Shown here: in pieces, positions 25,897-34,466 of the stretch
How positions within the stretch are numbered: position 1 is the stretch's first letter
How the letters are laid out: every line of letters starts with the position of its first letter
Origin: Paenibacillus aceris
GTDB lineage: Bacteria; Bacillota; Bacilli; Paenibacillales; NBRC-103111
Length of the DNA: 64,000 nt
Reading direction: 5' to 3'
Assembly (NCBI RefSeq): GCF_017874035.1
Contig: NZ_JAGGKV010000007.1
Coordinates: 124,001-188,000 of the forward strand
Notes under the pieces: model-generated
Databases searched by the model: none
The model's input: the letters and a program-made list of their open reading frames with translations, nothing else
Told to the model about the DNA's origin: nothing
Position numbers and translations under genes: made by a program

Positions 25897-25958
25897 TTCA
25901 CATATTGTAAAGGGTTTTCATTTTTGTTAGTGAACCTTATACAATGTGTGAATTTTTT
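25897..25958 (+). promoter_or_regulatory. Cold-shock leader hairpin with T run
   Basis: Positions 25897-25916 pair with 25933-25952 in a 20-bp stem with one mismatch and two G-U pairs, followed by six T's. It is homologous to 8377-8440, with base changes that largely preserve pairing. Confidence 0.75.
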
Positions 25959-26006
25959 CTCTTTGAAGAATAAAAAACATGTTAATAATTTTTGGAGGTA
26001 TTTCTC

Positions 26007-26207
26007 ATGGCTACTGGTACAGTAAAATGGTTTAACGCAGAAAAAGGTTTCGGTTTCATCGAAGTTGAAGGCGGCAACGATGTATTCGTTCACTTCTCCG
26101 CTATTCAAGGCGAAGGCTTCAAAACTTTGGATGAAGGCCAACAAGTTGAGTTCAGCGTTGTTCAAGGCAACCGCGGACCACAAGCAGAAAACGTTGTAAA
26201 ACTGTAA
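26007..26207 (+). CDS. CspA-family cold-shock protein, second copy
   Basis: This 66-aa cold-shock domain protein has RNP1 KGFGFIEV and RNP2 VFVHF and differs from the first copy at only a few residues (for example ATG for AVG at the start, GEG for GDG). It is an RNA chaperone of the cytoplasm. The start ATG 26007 follows TTTGGAGG. The promoter and leader hairpin are shared in design with the first copy. The cold-inducible YdjO-like gene follows after a terminator. Confidence 0.95.
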   Translation: MATGTVKWFNAEKGFGFIEVEGGNDVFVHFSAIQGEGFKTLDEGQQVEFSVVQGNRGPQAENVVKL

Positions 26208-26215
26208 TATAATTT

Positions 26216-26252
26216 AAAAGACTGCCTTTACTTGTGTAATGGCAGTCTTTTT
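26216..26252 (+). terminator. Terminator of the second cold-shock gene
   Basis: AAAAGACTGCC pairs with GGCAGTCTTTT around a 14-base loop, with a T run. Confidence 0.9.
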
Positions 26253-26302
26253 CAATTTAGCTATTGAAGTTTAACTTAAGTAAAACGCTGAGGAGGTTCA
26301 TC

Positions 26303-26530
26303 ATGTATTCCAGAAAAAAGTCCTTTGAAGAGATGCCTCTAGAAAATGTGACGATATGGTCTTGTGAACAAGAAGGCTGTAAAGGCTGGATGCGAGATAA
26401 TTTTACATTCGATCACGTTCCGACTTGCCATTTGTGTCAGTCCACCATGGTTCGAAGCGTCAAGTTACTTCCTTTAGTTAATAACACGAGCAGTGATCAG
26501 AAAGCGCTCAAAAAAGGCGTGCAAATTTAA
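26303..26530 (+). CDS. YdjO-family cold-inducible small zinc-ribbon protein
   Basis: This 75-aa protein carries WSCEQEGCKGWMRDNFTF followed by PTCHLCQSTMV, giving a C-x4-C and C-x2-C arrangement that should bind zinc. The pattern CxGWMRDNF and the C-terminal LLP are marks of the YdjO family, described as cold-inducible in Bacillus. Its place directly after a cold-shock gene agrees with that. The start ATG 26303 follows GAGGAGG; the frame opens earlier at 26264 without a binding site. Its molecular function is unknown. Confidence 0.85.
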   Translation: MYSRKKSFEEMPLENVTIWSCEQEGCKGWMRDNFTFDHVPTCHLCQSTMVRSVKLLPLVNNTSSDQKALKKGVQI

Positions 26531-26541
26531 TATAACAAAGG

Positions 26542-26571
26542 CCCGGAGACACTGCTGTCTTCGGGTTTTTT
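26542..26571 (+). terminator. Terminator of the YdjO-like gene
   Basis: CCCGGAGACA pairs with TGTCTTCGGG around CTGC, followed by six T's. Confidence 0.9.
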
Positions 26572-26632
26572 ATGTTATTATGGACTCGTATTGGAAGACT
26601 AGCCCATCGCAAGCGAGGGAGGAATAGATGCT

Positions 26633-28051
26633 GTGAAGTCCAAAAAACGCCGGCAATGGCCGCTCCTGGCGGGCGCTTGTCTGCTTGCGGCTTGTGCCGT
26701 CATTGTAATAGGCAAATCGCCATTCGGTTCTTTCTCTTCATGGAATGCTGTGAAGGATACTCCTGCCGCGGCAACACCGGCTCCGACACCTCCGCCCAGA
26801 GAGGCTTTGGAGTTCCGCATGGTAGATCTGGACCGTGGCTGGGTGAAATATGCCGATGGGATCGAAGCGACAGAGGATGGCGGCGGTCAGTGGCAGCCTG
26901 CCGCGGGTGACGTGGCAGCCGATGAGAAAGCTGTTGATGGCTCGCTAACGGAGCTTTTAAGCTTAGAGGCGGGTTCGGTCAGCGCGGTTGGCTCCAGCCC
27001 AAATCCTAATCCTAATCCGCAGACGGTTACTTTAGGCGCTGCTGCGTTACCGGTGAAACAAACGCAGTTCTTGACGCCTCGTATCGGCTGGGCGCTGCCC
27101 GCAAATAGCAAGGATGCGAAGAATCCGCTGCTCGTAACCGCAGACGGGGGGCAGACTTGGGTGGATGGCATGACCGCAGAGGTCAAGGATGCCATCCTCA
27201 AAGAGAAGAAACATTTGCAGCAGCTGGCGAAGGAGCGGGAGCTTTACGCTACGAAAGAAGCAGCAAAGGGGATCATGAGCGCCAAATGGAAGCTCGTGCC
27301 GGAAAGCGCGGCACCCGGAGATGCGGTGCTTGTGCGTCACGATGAGCCAGGGACCATTACCTGGCTGAACAAAACGTACACGCTTCAGCCATACGGAGCG
27401 GGGTATTTCACTTACTTGCCGATTTCGATGAGTGCGAAGCCGGGCAAATATCCGATCGGTGACCAGACGTTGACCATCGTACCGAAGAAGTTCGAAACTC
27501 AGTATCTGAAGGTTACCTCTGAGATGGAGAGCATGAAGCAAGATACGGCGCGCATTGCAGCCGATCAGAAGAAGATCGATCTGGCGCGAAGCAAGTCCGA
27601 GCCGGAGTTTCTGTTCAGCGGGCCATTCGTGAAGCCCATCGAGGGGATTTTGACGACGCCGTATGGGTATACCCGTTATGTCAACGGGAAGTACGACAGC
27701 GCGCATATGGCGGTAGATCTGGCCGCGAAGGAAGGCACGCCGATCAAAGCGACCAATGATGGGGTCGTGGCGCTGGCTGAGAGCCTGTATTTGACCGGCA
27801 ATTCCATTTATCTCGATCATGGGATGGGGCTCTTTTCGCAGTACGCGCATCTCTCCGAGCTGCGGGTGAAAACAGGAGACCGAGTGAAACAGGGGGACAT
27901 CATCGGGCTCGTCGGCACGACCGGGTTTTCGACCGGGCCGCATCTGCATTTTACTTTTTGGGCGCATAATGTGCAGGTCAATCCGGATTTATTTTGGAAC
28001 ACGACGCCGTTCCGTTGGGTTCAGCAGGCTCAGGCTAAGCCTAAGGGGTAA
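26633..28051 (+). CDS. Membrane-anchored M23 (LytM/DD-endopeptidase) family protein
   Basis: This 472-aa protein has an N-terminal membrane helix or uncleaved signal (about residues 9-26), a Pro-rich linker, a region with a Trp-rich photosystem-stability-like segment, a coiled-coil stretch, and a C-terminal M23 domain. The zinc ligands are intact: SAHMAVDLA (HxxxD) and GPHLHFTFW (HxH), so peptidoglycan endopeptidase activity is expected. The start is GTG 26633 behind GGGAGG. It is monocistronic, with terminators on both sides. The likely role is cell-wall remodelling at the outer membrane face. Confidence 0.88.
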   Translation: MKSKKRRQWPLLAGACLLAACAVIVIGKSPFGSFSSWNAVKDTPAAATPAPTPPPREALEFRMVDLDRGWVKYADGIEATEDGGGQWQPAAGDVAADEKAVDGSLTELLSLEAGSVSAVGSSPNPNPNPQTVTLGAAALPVKQTQFLTPRIGWALPANSKDAKNPLLVTADGGQTWVDGMTAEVKDAILKEKKHLQQLAKERELYATKEAAKGIMSAKWKLVPESAAPGDAVLVRHDEPGTITWLNKTYTLQPYGAGYFTYLPISMSAKPGKYPIGDQTLTIVPKKFETQYLKVTSEMESMKQDTARIAADQKKIDLARSKSEPEFLFSGPFVKPIEGILTTPYGYTRYVNGKYDSAHMAVDLAAKEGTPIKATNDGVVALAESLYLTGNSIYLDHGMGLFSQYAHLSELRVKTGDRVKQGDIIGLVGTTGFSTGPHLHFTFWAHNVQVNPDLFWNTTPFRWVQQAQAKPKG

Positions 28052-28061
28052 ACGCAAGCAT

Positions 28062-28105
28062 AAAGGACACCATTCTCGTTATATGGAGAGTTTGGTGTCC
28101 TTTTT
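28062..28105. terminator. Bidirectional terminator
   Basis: AAAGGACACCA and TGGTGTCCTTT form a strong stem with an inner TCTC/GAGA pairing between the convergent peptidase and channel genes. Confidence 0.88.
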
Positions 28106-28108
28106 AGG

Positions 28109-29143
28109 TTAGGTTAGCTTAGAAATGCGCTCGAAGGTCTCGACGTCACAGATAATGAAGAGCTGCGCTTCTTCCGGAATGAGTTGATCCAGCTTGCGGT
28201 TAATATTCAGCTGATCGCGGTCGGAGATTAGTGTCGCGCCCTCAAAGAGCAGCTGTTCGAACGCGTCGCGGTACGTCCGCCACGATTTCCTTTTACCAAG
28301 CACATGAAGGTTGCTGCTGGACTGCCTGGTCAAGAGCTGCGACACAATCCGGGACGATCCCGGTGAGAAAGCTGAACGAACGGCAAGCTGCGAAATGGTT
28401 TCGGAGCCGAGAATGAATTCGTTCACGTTGACATGCTGGAAATTTTGCATATTTTCGCTGTTTTTGATCTCGACGATGGAGTGGACGTTGCGGTAGTTTC
28501 GCTCGATAGTTGTAGCGACAAGCAGCGTTTTGCCATCAACAAAAGAGGGATCGCGCAGCATCGCCTGGTCTTCGGTTATTTCGTTGGCGAAGATAAAGAC
28601 AGAGCGGGCTTTTGCCATATTAGCCATTTCCAATGTTTCCATTTGTGTGGGGTTTCCACGAATATAATGGACCCTGTTATGTACGATCGGTGTTTTCTCG
28701 AGGGTATCGATCAGCACGATCTCTGTAGATGTGTCGGTGCTCAAAATTTCCTGGATCGCCAGCTCGGCGTTTTTGCTCCAATCAATGATGACAAAATGCT
28801 GTTCGCCCTGATATCTCAATTTGCCCGCTTCCTTTCGCTGCCTGTATACGAATAATGAGTCAACGACTTTACTGATCGTGACGGAAATTAGACCGATTCC
28901 GAAAATGTATAGAAAAATACCTAGGCATTTGCCTGCCACCGTTTTTGGCGCGTAGTCTCCGTATCCCGTTGTGGTCACGGTTGTCATCACCCACCAAAGT
29001 CCGTTGAAGATGCTGCCGAACGTTTCTTTTTCCAGGTAATAAGCGCTGGTGGCAGATAGCAGGATAAAGAGAAAGGCTAGACTATAGATGAACTTATTGT
29101 TCATTCGCAGCAGTTTGAGGAAGATCTTACTGAAATAGAACAT
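28109..29143 (-). CDS. Two-helix potassium channel with RCK (TrkA-N) domain
   Basis: This 344-aa protein has two transmembrane helices (about residues 17-37 and 75-100) flanking a pore loop with the K+ selectivity filter TTTGYGDY. A cytoplasmic TrkA-N/RCK nucleotide-binding domain follows (FVIIDWSKNAELAIQEIL). The architecture resembles MthK/YugO-type channels, gated by ligands such as nucleotides or calcium. AAGGAG a few bases upstream favours the ATG near 29143 over an in-frame TTG at 29194. It is divergent from the helicase gene, with about 85 bases between the starts. Confidence 0.88.
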   Translation of the reverse strand: MFYFSKIFLKLLRMNNKFIYSLAFLFILLSATSAYYLEKETFGSIFNGLWWVMTTVTTTGYGDYAPKTVAGKCLGIFLYIFGIGLISVTISKVVDSLFVYRQRKEAGKLRYQGEQHFVIIDWSKNAELAIQEILSTDTSTEIVLIDTLEKTPIVHNRVHYIRGNPTQMETLEMANMAKARSVFIFANEITEDQAMLRDPSFVDGKTLLVATTIERNYRNVHSIVEIKNSENMQNFQHVNVNEFILGSETISQLAVRSAFSPGSSRIVSQLLTRQSSSNLHVLGKRKSWRTYRDAFEQLLFEGATLISDRDQLNINRKLDQLIPEEAQLFIICDVETFERISKLT

Positions 29144-29228
29144 GGGGGCTCCTTTTCTGGGAAAGTAGATATTTGGTCTGTCTGCATGATACAATAAAGA
29201 ACAAATGTTCTAGAACGGAGAAGGACGA

Positions 29229-31559
29229 ATGGCCGCAACAATTAACATTTCCGTACGATCTCTGGTGGAATATGTGTTTCGCAGCGGAAGTATCGAGTCC
29301 GGCTTTCGGACGAGCACTGCCTTGATTGAAGGCACCAAGGCGCATCAAAAATTGCAGAAGCAATACGGCGAGTCAGATCAGCATGAAGTGTATGTTTCCG
29401 CTGAGATTGCCTATCAGGAGCTCCTTTTCGTCATTGACGGGCGGTGTGACGGTCTTCTTCAGCATGCGGACGGCGGCCCGATGACGGTGGATGAAATTAA
29501 ATCAACCTCATCGGATATCGGCGAGATTGAGGAGAATTCCTACCCCGTTCATTGGGCGCAAGCAATGTGCTATGCCTATATGGTAGCCAAAGATCGCGAG
29601 CTTCATCAGATGCGCGTTCAACTTACTTATATGCATGTTGAGACGGAAGATACGCGCCGATTTGTGCGGGAAGCCTCGTTTAGCGAGCTGGAACGGTTCG
29701 TGCATGAGGTAGTTGAGCAGTATTACCCCTATGCACAGGCGAGGTATGAGCATGAACAGCGGAGGAACGCAAGCATCAAGGAGCTTCCTTTCCCATTTCC
29801 GGCGTATCGCGAAGGGCAGCGGAAGCTTGCAGGGGCGGTGTACAAAACGATTGGCGAAGGGCGCAAGCTGTTCGCTAAGGCGCCGACCGGCATCGGGAAG
29901 ACGATGTCGACCCTTTTTCCATCGGTCAAGGCGATCGGGGAGGGGCTGCTGCAGCGGATTTTTTATTTGACGGCCAAGACGATTACCCGTACGGCAGCGG
30001 AGGAGGCTTATGGGCTCCTTCAGGAAAAGGGACTTCACATGCATGTCGTGACCATAACAGCGAAGGACAAAGTATGTTTGAAAGAGGAAGTCCGCTGCTC
30101 CAAGGAGCATTGTGAATTCGCTGATGGCTATTTTGACCGCATCAATGAGGCAGTGCTTGATCTCCTTAGGTCGGAGACGATCATGACGCGTACAGTAATT
30201 GAGACGTATGCGCGGAAGCATCGGGTTTGCCCTTTTGAATTTTCACTGGATGTCGCTTATGCCGCAGATGCGGTGATTTGCGATTACAACTACATTTTTG
30301 ACCCCCGCGTCAATTTAAAACGACTTTTCGAGGAACAGAAGAGGTACACGAATTTGCTCGTGGATGAAGCGCACAATCTGATTGACCGGGCGCGGGAGAT
30401 GTACAGCAGCACATTGGCCAAATCCGGGTTCCTCGCGCTGCAGCGGGAGTTTAAAGGCCTCCGCGCTGATTTGCACGATGCGGCAAAGGCTGTTAACCAA
30501 TATTTCATTACGCTGCGCAAAAGAATTGGGGACCGCCAGATGCTGGTGGAGTCCGAGCTGCCGGAGGCTCTATTGGCGCTGCTGGATGGCTTTCTTGCAG
30601 CTGCGGAGAAAGAGCTCGCTGCGAGCGCCGGGAGCCAGGCGAGTCCGCTGCTGCTGGAGACTTACTTCCAAGCGCACAATTTCGTGCGCATCGCCAAGCT
30701 GTACGATGAACGGTATATGACGCTGTTCACGTCTGACCGGAACGAAGTCAGCGTGAAGCTGTTCTGCCTAGATCCCTCTCATCTGCTTCGGCAGATGGGG
30801 AAAGGCTACCGCTCGCATGTTTTCTTCTCAGCGACGCTTACCCCGCTGTCCTATTTCATGGACACACTAGGTGCCGGCGAGGAGGACTACTCCGTGAGCG
30901 TGCCTTCGCCCTTTGCCAAGGAACAGCTGGAGGTTTTCGTCCAGCCGCTGTCGACGCGCTATCAGGACCGAGAGCGAAGCCGGGAGGCGATTGCCCGCTC
31001 GATTTATGACATGGTGACACGGCATGATTCGGGCAATCATTTGGTGTTTTTTCCTTCGTATGCGTACATGAGCAGCGTGTATGAGGCTTTTACGGATCTT
31101 GCCGGTGAGCAGGATGATCATGGTCTTGGTCGTCTGCACGTGCTGGTGCAAACGGCGCAGATGTCAGAAGAGGAGCGGGAGAGCTACTTGGCCGAGTTTC
31201 AGTCCGGCCGGGAAGGGACGCTCGTTGGTTTTGCCGTGATGGGCGGTATCTTCTCGGAGGGCATCGATCTGGTCGGTGAGCGGCTAACCGGCGTAGCTGT
31301 CGTTGGCGTAGGCTTGCCGCAGCTGGGACCGGAGCGCAACTTGATCAAGGCCTACCTCGAAGACACAGGCAAAAACGGCTACGAGTACGCCTACGTCTTC
31401 CCAGGCATGAACAAAGTGCAGCAGGCAGGGGGCCGGCTGATCCGCTCTGAAACGGATCGCGGCGTGCTGCTGCTGATCGATGACCGGTACCTGCAGCCGC
31501 TTTATCAGCGATTGCTGCCGGAGGAGTGGCGCGATTATACGGTGCTGCGGTTGCCATGA
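29229..31559 (+). CDS. RecB-like nuclease fused to an XPD/DinG-type iron-sulfur helicase
   Basis: This 776-aa protein joins two parts. Residues about 1-165 hold a PD-(D/E)XK nuclease core (VIDGRCDGLL, then VDEIKST). Residues about 185-776 form a superfamily 2 helicase with Walker A APTGIGKT, the DEAH box LLVDEAHNLID, and motif VI near QAGGRLIRSETDRG. Four cysteines (KVCLKEEVRCSKEHC and RVCPF) lie between motifs I and II, as in the 4Fe-4S domain of XPD/DinG. It should unwind and cut structured DNA in repair. The start ATG 29229 follows GGAGAAGG. No accessory genes are adjacent. Confidence 0.88.
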   Translation: MAATINISVRSLVEYVFRSGSIESGFRTSTALIEGTKAHQKLQKQYGESDQHEVYVSAEIAYQELLFVIDGRCDGLLQHADGGPMTVDEIKSTSSDIGEIEENSYPVHWAQAMCYAYMVAKDRELHQMRVQLTYMHVETEDTRRFVREASFSELERFVHEVVEQYYPYAQARYEHEQRRNASIKELPFPFPAYREGQRKLAGAVYKTIGEGRKLFAKAPTGIGKTMSTLFPSVKAIGEGLLQRIFYLTAKTITRTAAEEAYGLLQEKGLHMHVVTITAKDKVCLKEEVRCSKEHCEFADGYFDRINEAVLDLLRSETIMTRTVIETYARKHRVCPFEFSLDVAYAADAVICDYNYIFDPRVNLKRLFEEQKRYTNLLVDEAHNLIDRAREMYSSTLAKSGFLALQREFKGLRADLHDAAKAVNQYFITLRKRIGDRQMLVESELPEALLALLDGFLAAAEKELAASAGSQASPLLLETYFQAHNFVRIAKLYDERYMTLFTSDRNEVSVKLFCLDPSHLLRQMGKGYRSHVFFSATLTPLSYFMDTLGAGEEDYSVSVPSPFAKEQLEVFVQPLSTRYQDRERSREAIARSIYDMVTRHDSGNHLVFFPSYAYMSSVYEAFTDLAGEQDDHGLGRLHVLVQTAQMSEEERESYLAEFQSGREGTLVGFAVMGGIFSEGIDLVGERLTGVAVVGVGLPQLGPERNLIKAYLEDTGKNGYEYAYVFPGMNKVQQAGGRLIRSETDRGVLLLIDDRYLQPLYQRLLPEEWRDYTVLRLP

Positions 31560-31579
31560 CAGGTGTCCTCGCGAGGAAC

Positions 31580-31940
31580 GCTGGTCCGAATGAAGGGGGT
31601 GTCCGCCTTGGAAGAGCAACCCAACGATACAATGAGCCTGTGGGTAACCCAGAGAAACGGCGTCAGCTGGAAGAACGCCTTAAGGCTTCTGAGCGGGAGA
31701 ATCAGGATCTGCAGGATGAACTGGCGATTTTAATTGCACATCTTCAGCAAAAAAAGGAACTAAGGTTCCAATTCATCGAAGCACATCGCTCTGAATTTCG
31801 AGTGGAGAAGATGTGCAAGGTTATGCAGGTGTCGAGGAGCGGCCTGTGGAAAGATGGACTATCCATCTCAGAGCGTACCGTCAGCATTTACATGAAAGAA
31901 CTAGGGCTGCGTTCTCAAAAAACAGCGATGTCGCAGATTG
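31580..31940 (+). pseudogene. IS3-family transposase remnant (OrfA tail joined to OrfB fragments)
   Basis: The translation shows a leucine-zipper-like OrfA tail (EERLKASERENQDLQDELAI), then the start of an IS3-type OrfB (FIEAHRSEFRVEKMCKVMQV, SRSG), and then directly ISERTVSIYMKELGLRS, which in intact OrfB lies tens of residues further on. The part between and the whole DDE catalytic domain are missing. A GGGAAC repeat block begins at 31942, right after the last recognisable residues. The frame stays open to 32032, but it is a relic without transposase activity. Exact element ends were not found. Confidence 0.75.
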
Positions 31941-31941
31941 A

Positions 31942-31964
31942 GGGAACTACGTTCCTCTATTTGC
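31942..31964 (+). repeat. Solitary GGGAAC block beside the IS3 remnant
   Basis: GGGAAC-TACGTTCC-TCTATTT combines the left half of type A and the right half of type B blocks. It abuts the broken end of the transposase remnant. Confidence 0.5.
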
Positions 31965-32065
31965 TGCATAAACAGCCATTTGGCAGATTAGGCGTTTCAG
32001 ATTTCGCGTCACGGTGGCACGCTTCTCAGTGAGGTATGGCGGTGAAACCCATCATTCCAAAAGCA

Positions 32066-32114
32066 AAGGGGCTATCCTCAAGTAGATGAATCTACTTAAG
32101 ATCAGCCCCTTTTA
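32066..32114. terminator. Long hairpin, probable bidirectional terminator
   Basis: AAGGGGCT/AGCCCCTT outer arms and AAGTAGAT/ATCTACTT inner arms. It lies between the IS3 remnant and the convergent VOC gene. Confidence 0.65.
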
Positions 32115-32127
32115 TATGCCCGTTCGC

Positions 32128-32520
32128 CTACTTACACACCATGAGCAGGTTGCCGTCCGGATCTTTAAAAACAAACCATTGCTCACCCTGAATTTCCGTC
32201 ACAAGCTCCACGTTGTTCGCCTTCATGAACTGATAAGCAGCTTGGATATCATCCGTCTGAAACATAAAGGCCGGCGTTTGATACGCAGGCGGCCCGTCCG
32301 GTTTGTCGCCGCCCCACATGGGCATTTGATCGAGCACTAGGGATACGCCTTCCATCGGAAGGGCGTAGAGATGACCGAACAAAATCTCCCCGTCTGCAGC
32401 TAGGCCAAGCATCTTGCAATACCAATCTCGCGCGCGCTCGATGTTCCGAACGGGAAGAAAGACGGTGCTGATCCGGTTCTTAATCGGACTTTGCACATGA
32501 AGCTCCTGAAGTTCACTCAC
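32128..32520 (-). CDS. VOC-superfamily (glyoxalase-like) protein
   Basis: This 130-aa protein has the paired beta-alpha-beta-beta-beta fold of the glyoxalase/bleomycin-resistance superfamily: VFLPVRNIERARDWYCKMLG at the start and WFVFKDPDGNLLMV at the end, with Glu/Asp and His-like metal positions only partly visible. Members include dioxygenases, antibiotic-binding proteins and isomerases, so the function cannot be assigned. The start is GTG 32520 with GGAGG 9 bases upstream. It stands alone on the minus strand. Confidence 0.8.
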   Translation of the reverse strand: MSELQELHVQSPIKNRISTVFLPVRNIERARDWYCKMLGLAADGEILFGHLYALPMEGVSLVLDQMPMWGGDKPDGPPAYQTPAFMFQTDDIQAAYQFMKANNVELVTEIQGEQWFVFKDPDGNLLMVCK

Positions 32521-32602
32521 GTGTATCAGCCTCCATGAAATGGGATAAATTCCCTTTGATTATTTCACAGAAGCACTAAGTCTGTAAATGACATTTACCG
32601 GT

Positions 32603-33766
32603 CTACAGAGACATCCGGTAAATGTTAACGACATCCTCGCGAGTCAGCTTCTTAAAGTGCCCGAAATCGCCGTAAACCATGGCTTTATCGGCCATTAGCT
32701 CGATGGTGGAGTCATCGATGTCGTAATCCGCCAAGCGGCTTGGCGCACCGATGGAGTTAAAGAATCCGCGAAGCTCGGCGATCCCTTCCTCGGCGACTTG
32801 ACGGTCCGATTTACCAGTGGTCGTAACGCCGAAAACGCGCTGCGCGAACTGCTTGAACCGCGCTTCATTCGCATCCAGCGTGTAGGTCATCCAGTTCGGG
32901 AACAGAATCGCTAGGCCGCCGCCGTGCGGGATATCATGAACGGCTGACACCGCATGTTCCAGATTATGCGTCGCCCAATCGCCGCGAACCCCCATGCTGA
33001 GGATTCCGTTAAGCGCCATGGTGCCGCTGTAAAGAATCGTGGCGCGATTCTCAAGATCGTTCAGATCCTGCAATAAACGAGGAGCGGTATCGATCACAGT
33101 ACGCAAAATCGTTTCGCAGAAACCATCTTGAATAGGCGTATTAGCGCCGTGATGGAAGTATTGCTCGAATACGTGAGACATGATGTCGACCATTCCGTAA
33201 ACGGTTTGATTCTCAGGCAGGGAGGTTGTATGTGCGGGATCTAATATCGAAAATTTCGGATAGGAGAACACACTGCCCCAACCGAGCTTCTCTTTGGTTT
33301 CCCAGTTCGTAATAACGGAGCCGGAGTTCATTTCCGAGCCGGTAGCGGCAATCGTGAGCACGGTGCCCAGCGGCAGTGCGCCGGTAGCGGTCGCTTTGCG
33401 TGTTACGATATCCCAGAAGTCGCCTTCGTACTTGGCGCCAACGGCAATCGCCTTGGCACAATCGATTACGCTGCCTCCGCCAACGGCGAGGATCAAGTCG
33501 ATGTTTTGGGTGCGGCACAAGTCAACACCGCGATGCACAGTCGTGAGTCTTGGGTTAGGCTCAACGCCGCCGAGCTCGAAGATCGAAGCATCGATACTCT
33601 TCAGCAGGTGAACAACCTGGGTGTAGAGGCCGTTCTGCTTAATGCTTCCGCCGCCATAAACAAGCAGCACGTTTTTTCCGTATTTGGGCACCTCCGCCGT
33701 TAATTTCTCGAGTTGCCCCTGACCGAAATGCAGCGTGGTTGGATTATAAAAAGTAAAAGTGTTCAT
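32603..33766 (-). CDS. Iron-containing NAD(P)H-dependent alcohol dehydrogenase, YugJ/BdhA type
   Basis: This 387-aa enzyme is a group III alcohol dehydrogenase. Nucleotide binding is by [11 protein letters not shown] and [14 protein letters not shown]. Metal ligands lie in [29 protein letters not shown] and neighbouring positions. The length and sequence match the butanol dehydrogenase group, which reduces aldehydes to alcohols. The start ATG 33766 follows AGGAGG. No fermentation genes are adjacent, so the physiological substrate is open. Confidence 0.9.
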   Translation of the reverse strand: MNTFTFYNPTTLHFGQGQLEKLTAEVPKYGKNVLLVYGGGSIKQNGLYTQVVHLLKSIDASIFELGGVEPNPRLTTVHRGVDLCRTQNIDLILAVGGGSVIDCAKAIAVGAKYEGDFWDIVTRKATATGALPLGTVLTIAATGSEMNSGSVITNWETKEKLGWGSVFSYPKFSILDPAHTTSLPENQTVYGMVDIMSHVFEQYFHHGANTPIQDGFCETILRTVIDTAPRLLQDLNDLENRATILYSGTMALNGILSMGVRGDWATHNLEHAVSAVHDIPHGGGLAILFPNWMTYTLDANEARFKQFAQRVFGVTTTGKSDRQVAEEGIAELRGFFNSIGAPSRLADYDIDDSTIELMADKAMVYGDFGHFKKLTREDVVNIYRMSL

Positions 33767-34041
33767 CTAAATACCTCCTCGAAATCATCTATAGAAATGT
33801 CTTACCCTCATATTGTATAGAAAGAAACAGTAAAAACAAAATCAGCTGCAAGAAGGCACAGAGCCTGCACGCATCACTCTACTGGAACTTCCCAAGCACT
33901 ATGGCGGCGCTGTGTAGGGTTGATTATTAGATAGATCGGCGTGTTTTTGCGTGGATGGCGGTTTCAGGGGGATAGCTTATTTTTGCGGGAGAACATGGTA
34001 TGATCAACTAGAAGCGACCAAACCCTATAGGAGGAATAAGC

Positions 34042-34437
34042 ATGGCAACGCTAACACCATATTTGTACAGCAGCAATGCAAGGAAGCAGGCGGACTTTTA
34101 CGTAGAAGCTTTTGGCGGTGAAATTGTCAGCCTTAGAACGTTCGCAGAAATGCCTGGTGCTGATGAATCGATGAAGGATCGCGTGATGCATTTGGAGCTT
34201 CATGCGCTTGGTCTGCGTTTTTTCATGGCGGATGCAGGTGCGGAAACGGTGGATCGAGGACACGGCATGGATTTGACGCTGGAATTTAGAACGGAAGATG
34301 AAGCACGGCGCATATTCGAAGCGCTATCCCGCGGCGGCTCGGTGAAGATGCCATTTGAGCGCATGTTCTGGGGGACGATGTTCGGCCGCCTGGAGGATCC
34401 TTTCGGTGTGATTTGGCAGATTTCAACGGAGGCATAA
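34042..34437 (+). CDS. PhnB-like VOC-superfamily protein
   Basis: This 131-aa protein has the PhnB/3-demethylubiquinone-like VOC pattern: PYLYSSNARKQADFYVEAFG at the N-terminus, MHLELHALGLRFFMAD in the middle and FWGTMFGRLEDPFGVIWQI at the end. The family is common in Gram-positives with no agreed reaction. The start ATG 34042 follows AGGAGG. The MerR-family gene begins 29 bases after the stop, so the two are probably cotranscribed. Confidence 0.85.
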   Translation: MATLTPYLYSSNARKQADFYVEAFGGEIVSLRTFAEMPGADESMKDRVMHLELHALGLRFFMADAGAETVDRGHGMDLTLEFRTEDEARRIFEALSRGGSVKMPFERMFWGTMFGRLEDPFGVIWQISTEA

Positions 34438-34466
34438 TTGCTGTTACGAAGGGAGTCGCGCCTAGC

